Below, in pieces: positions 31,401 to 31,942 of a stretch of DNA of 31,942 nt. The position numbers were made by a program, and so were the translations under genes. A model generated the notes under the pieces. The model searched no databases and had not been told where the DNA came from. It saw only the letters and a program-made list of their open reading frames with translations. This stretch comes from JAUWMV01 sp964562425. Its GTDB lineage: Bacteria; UBP14; UBA6098; B30-G16. The stretch is taken from NCBI GenBank assembly GCA_964562425.1, contig CAZLTJ010000017.1, forward strand, positions 1 through 31,942. Reading direction: 5' to 3'. Position 1 is the stretch's first letter; each line of letters starts with the position of its first letter.

Positions 31401-31942
31401 TAACGCTTTATACCAAGGTTCTTAAGCAGTTTCTCAAAAACTACCTTTTTGGGTGGTTTTTCTTGTCCAGCTAATATTCTGAGAAGTTTCTTTTCCTCTT
31501 TTGATAAATGAGTTGGTACAATAATTATTACCTGTATAAGAAGACTTCCTCGTTTTCCACCACCGTATTGCGTGAGACCTGCATTTTTTACTTCAATAAT
31601 GTCGCCAAACTGCATGCCTGAAGCAATCTCTATTTCAATTCCCTTCCCTTTAATGCCTTTAATCATCTCTTTTCCACCAATCGTTGCAGTAATAACACCA
31701 ACAGGCAGATACGTTATAAGATTATCCTTATCTCTAACAAATTTGGGATGAGGAATTTCCCTTATGAGTGCAATAAGTTCACCTGAAGATCCACCTCTTT
31801 TACCTGCGTTGCCCATACCGAAAATTTTTATGGATTGCCCATTTCTAACGCCTGGTGGGATTTTTATCGGAATTACTTCCGTCTTGCGAATTCTGCCTTC
31901 CCCTGCGCAACTCTGGCAAATCTTCGTCGGTATTTGACCTAA
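31400..31942 (-). CDS. dnaJ: Chaperone DnaJ, C-terminal part (5' end outside the window)
   Basis: The frame is open from the window edge, giving the last 180 residues. It starts in the final zinc repeat (CQSCAGEGRI, matching CxxCxGxG) and continues with the substrate-binding region IPIKIPPGVRN, ending GIKR. The ATG at 31816 is internal, not the start. Segments GDLIALIREIPHP-like and YLPVGVITATIGGKEM are typical of the C-terminal barrel of Hsp40. DnaJ delivers substrates to DnaK. rsmE follows with a one-base overlap. The J domain and G/F region are missing from view. Confidence 0.95.
   Translation of the reverse strand, partial: LGQIPTKICQSCAGEGRIRKTEVIPIKIPPGVRNGQSIKIFGMGNAGKRGGSSGELIALIREIPHPKFVRDKDNLITYLPVGVITATIGGKEMIKGIKGKGIEIEIASGMQFGDIIEVKNAGLTQYGGGKRGSLLIQVIIIVPTHLSKEEKKLLRILAGQEKPPKKVVFEKLLKNLGIKR

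Noticed and set aside
31400..31816. A separate 138-aa gene starting at 31816
   Set aside because: The frame continues upstream to the window edge with a DnaJ zinc motif (CQSCAGEG); the ATG is internal to dnaJ.

Overview
This is an A+T-rich (roughly 36-38% G+C by eye) chromosomal window from a bacterium, most likely a metagenome-derived draft, because a run of ten Ns interrupts one gene. Several features suggest an outer-membrane-bearing lineage of the FCB or WOR-3 type rather than a well-studied phylum: two large secreted proteins end in Por/type IX secretion (T9SS)-like NPFN...GIYFV sorting domains, there is a LolD-type ABC ATPase, and there are McsA/McsB, DivIVA and CIRCE-controlled groESL. 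The phylum assignment is inference. Promoters look sigma70-like (TTGACA-17-TATAAT variants) and most genes carry strong GGAGG ribosome binding sites.

Left part (1-17177, all on the minus strand): an APC amino-acid permease cut by the window edge; glutamine-dependent NAD synthetase (nadE) behind a small secreted protein with a 309-bp tandem duplication; a tight run lolD-mcsA-mcsB-divIVA-punA; then a surface-protein region with a 981-aa VWA/cohesin-like protein, a UDP-glucose dehydrogenase (ugd, split only by the N gap) and a 1308-aa modular secreted protein. The three secreted proteins share one recurring module.

Middle (17359-25665): dnaN and a coaBC locus broken by a -1 frame change at an A10 tract run on the plus strand. 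They converge with an ABC-2 exporter pair on the minus strand. Upstream of that exporter lies a compact leader with a -35 box, a strong RBS, a 20-codon ORF, a stem-loop and an intrinsic terminator; it resembles an attenuator. Then come a SAM methyltransferase, a DPPR-synthase-like UbiA prenyltransferase, a MIP18/DUF59 protein, a minimal histidine kinase, a decayed small ORF and a GNAT acetyltransferase.

Right part (25726-31942): CIRCE-groES-groEL with a clear terminator, an HD-domain hydrolase, a compact putative restriction-modification pair (DpnA-like adenine methyltransferase overlapping a 133-aa PD-(D/E)XK protein), deoC, and on the minus strand rsmE and the 3' end of dnaJ. The main curiosities are the McsB homologue that has lost every catalytic residue that can be aligned while its McsA partner keeps its zinc fingers, the coaBC slippery tract, the mini-R-M unit and the attenuator-like leader.
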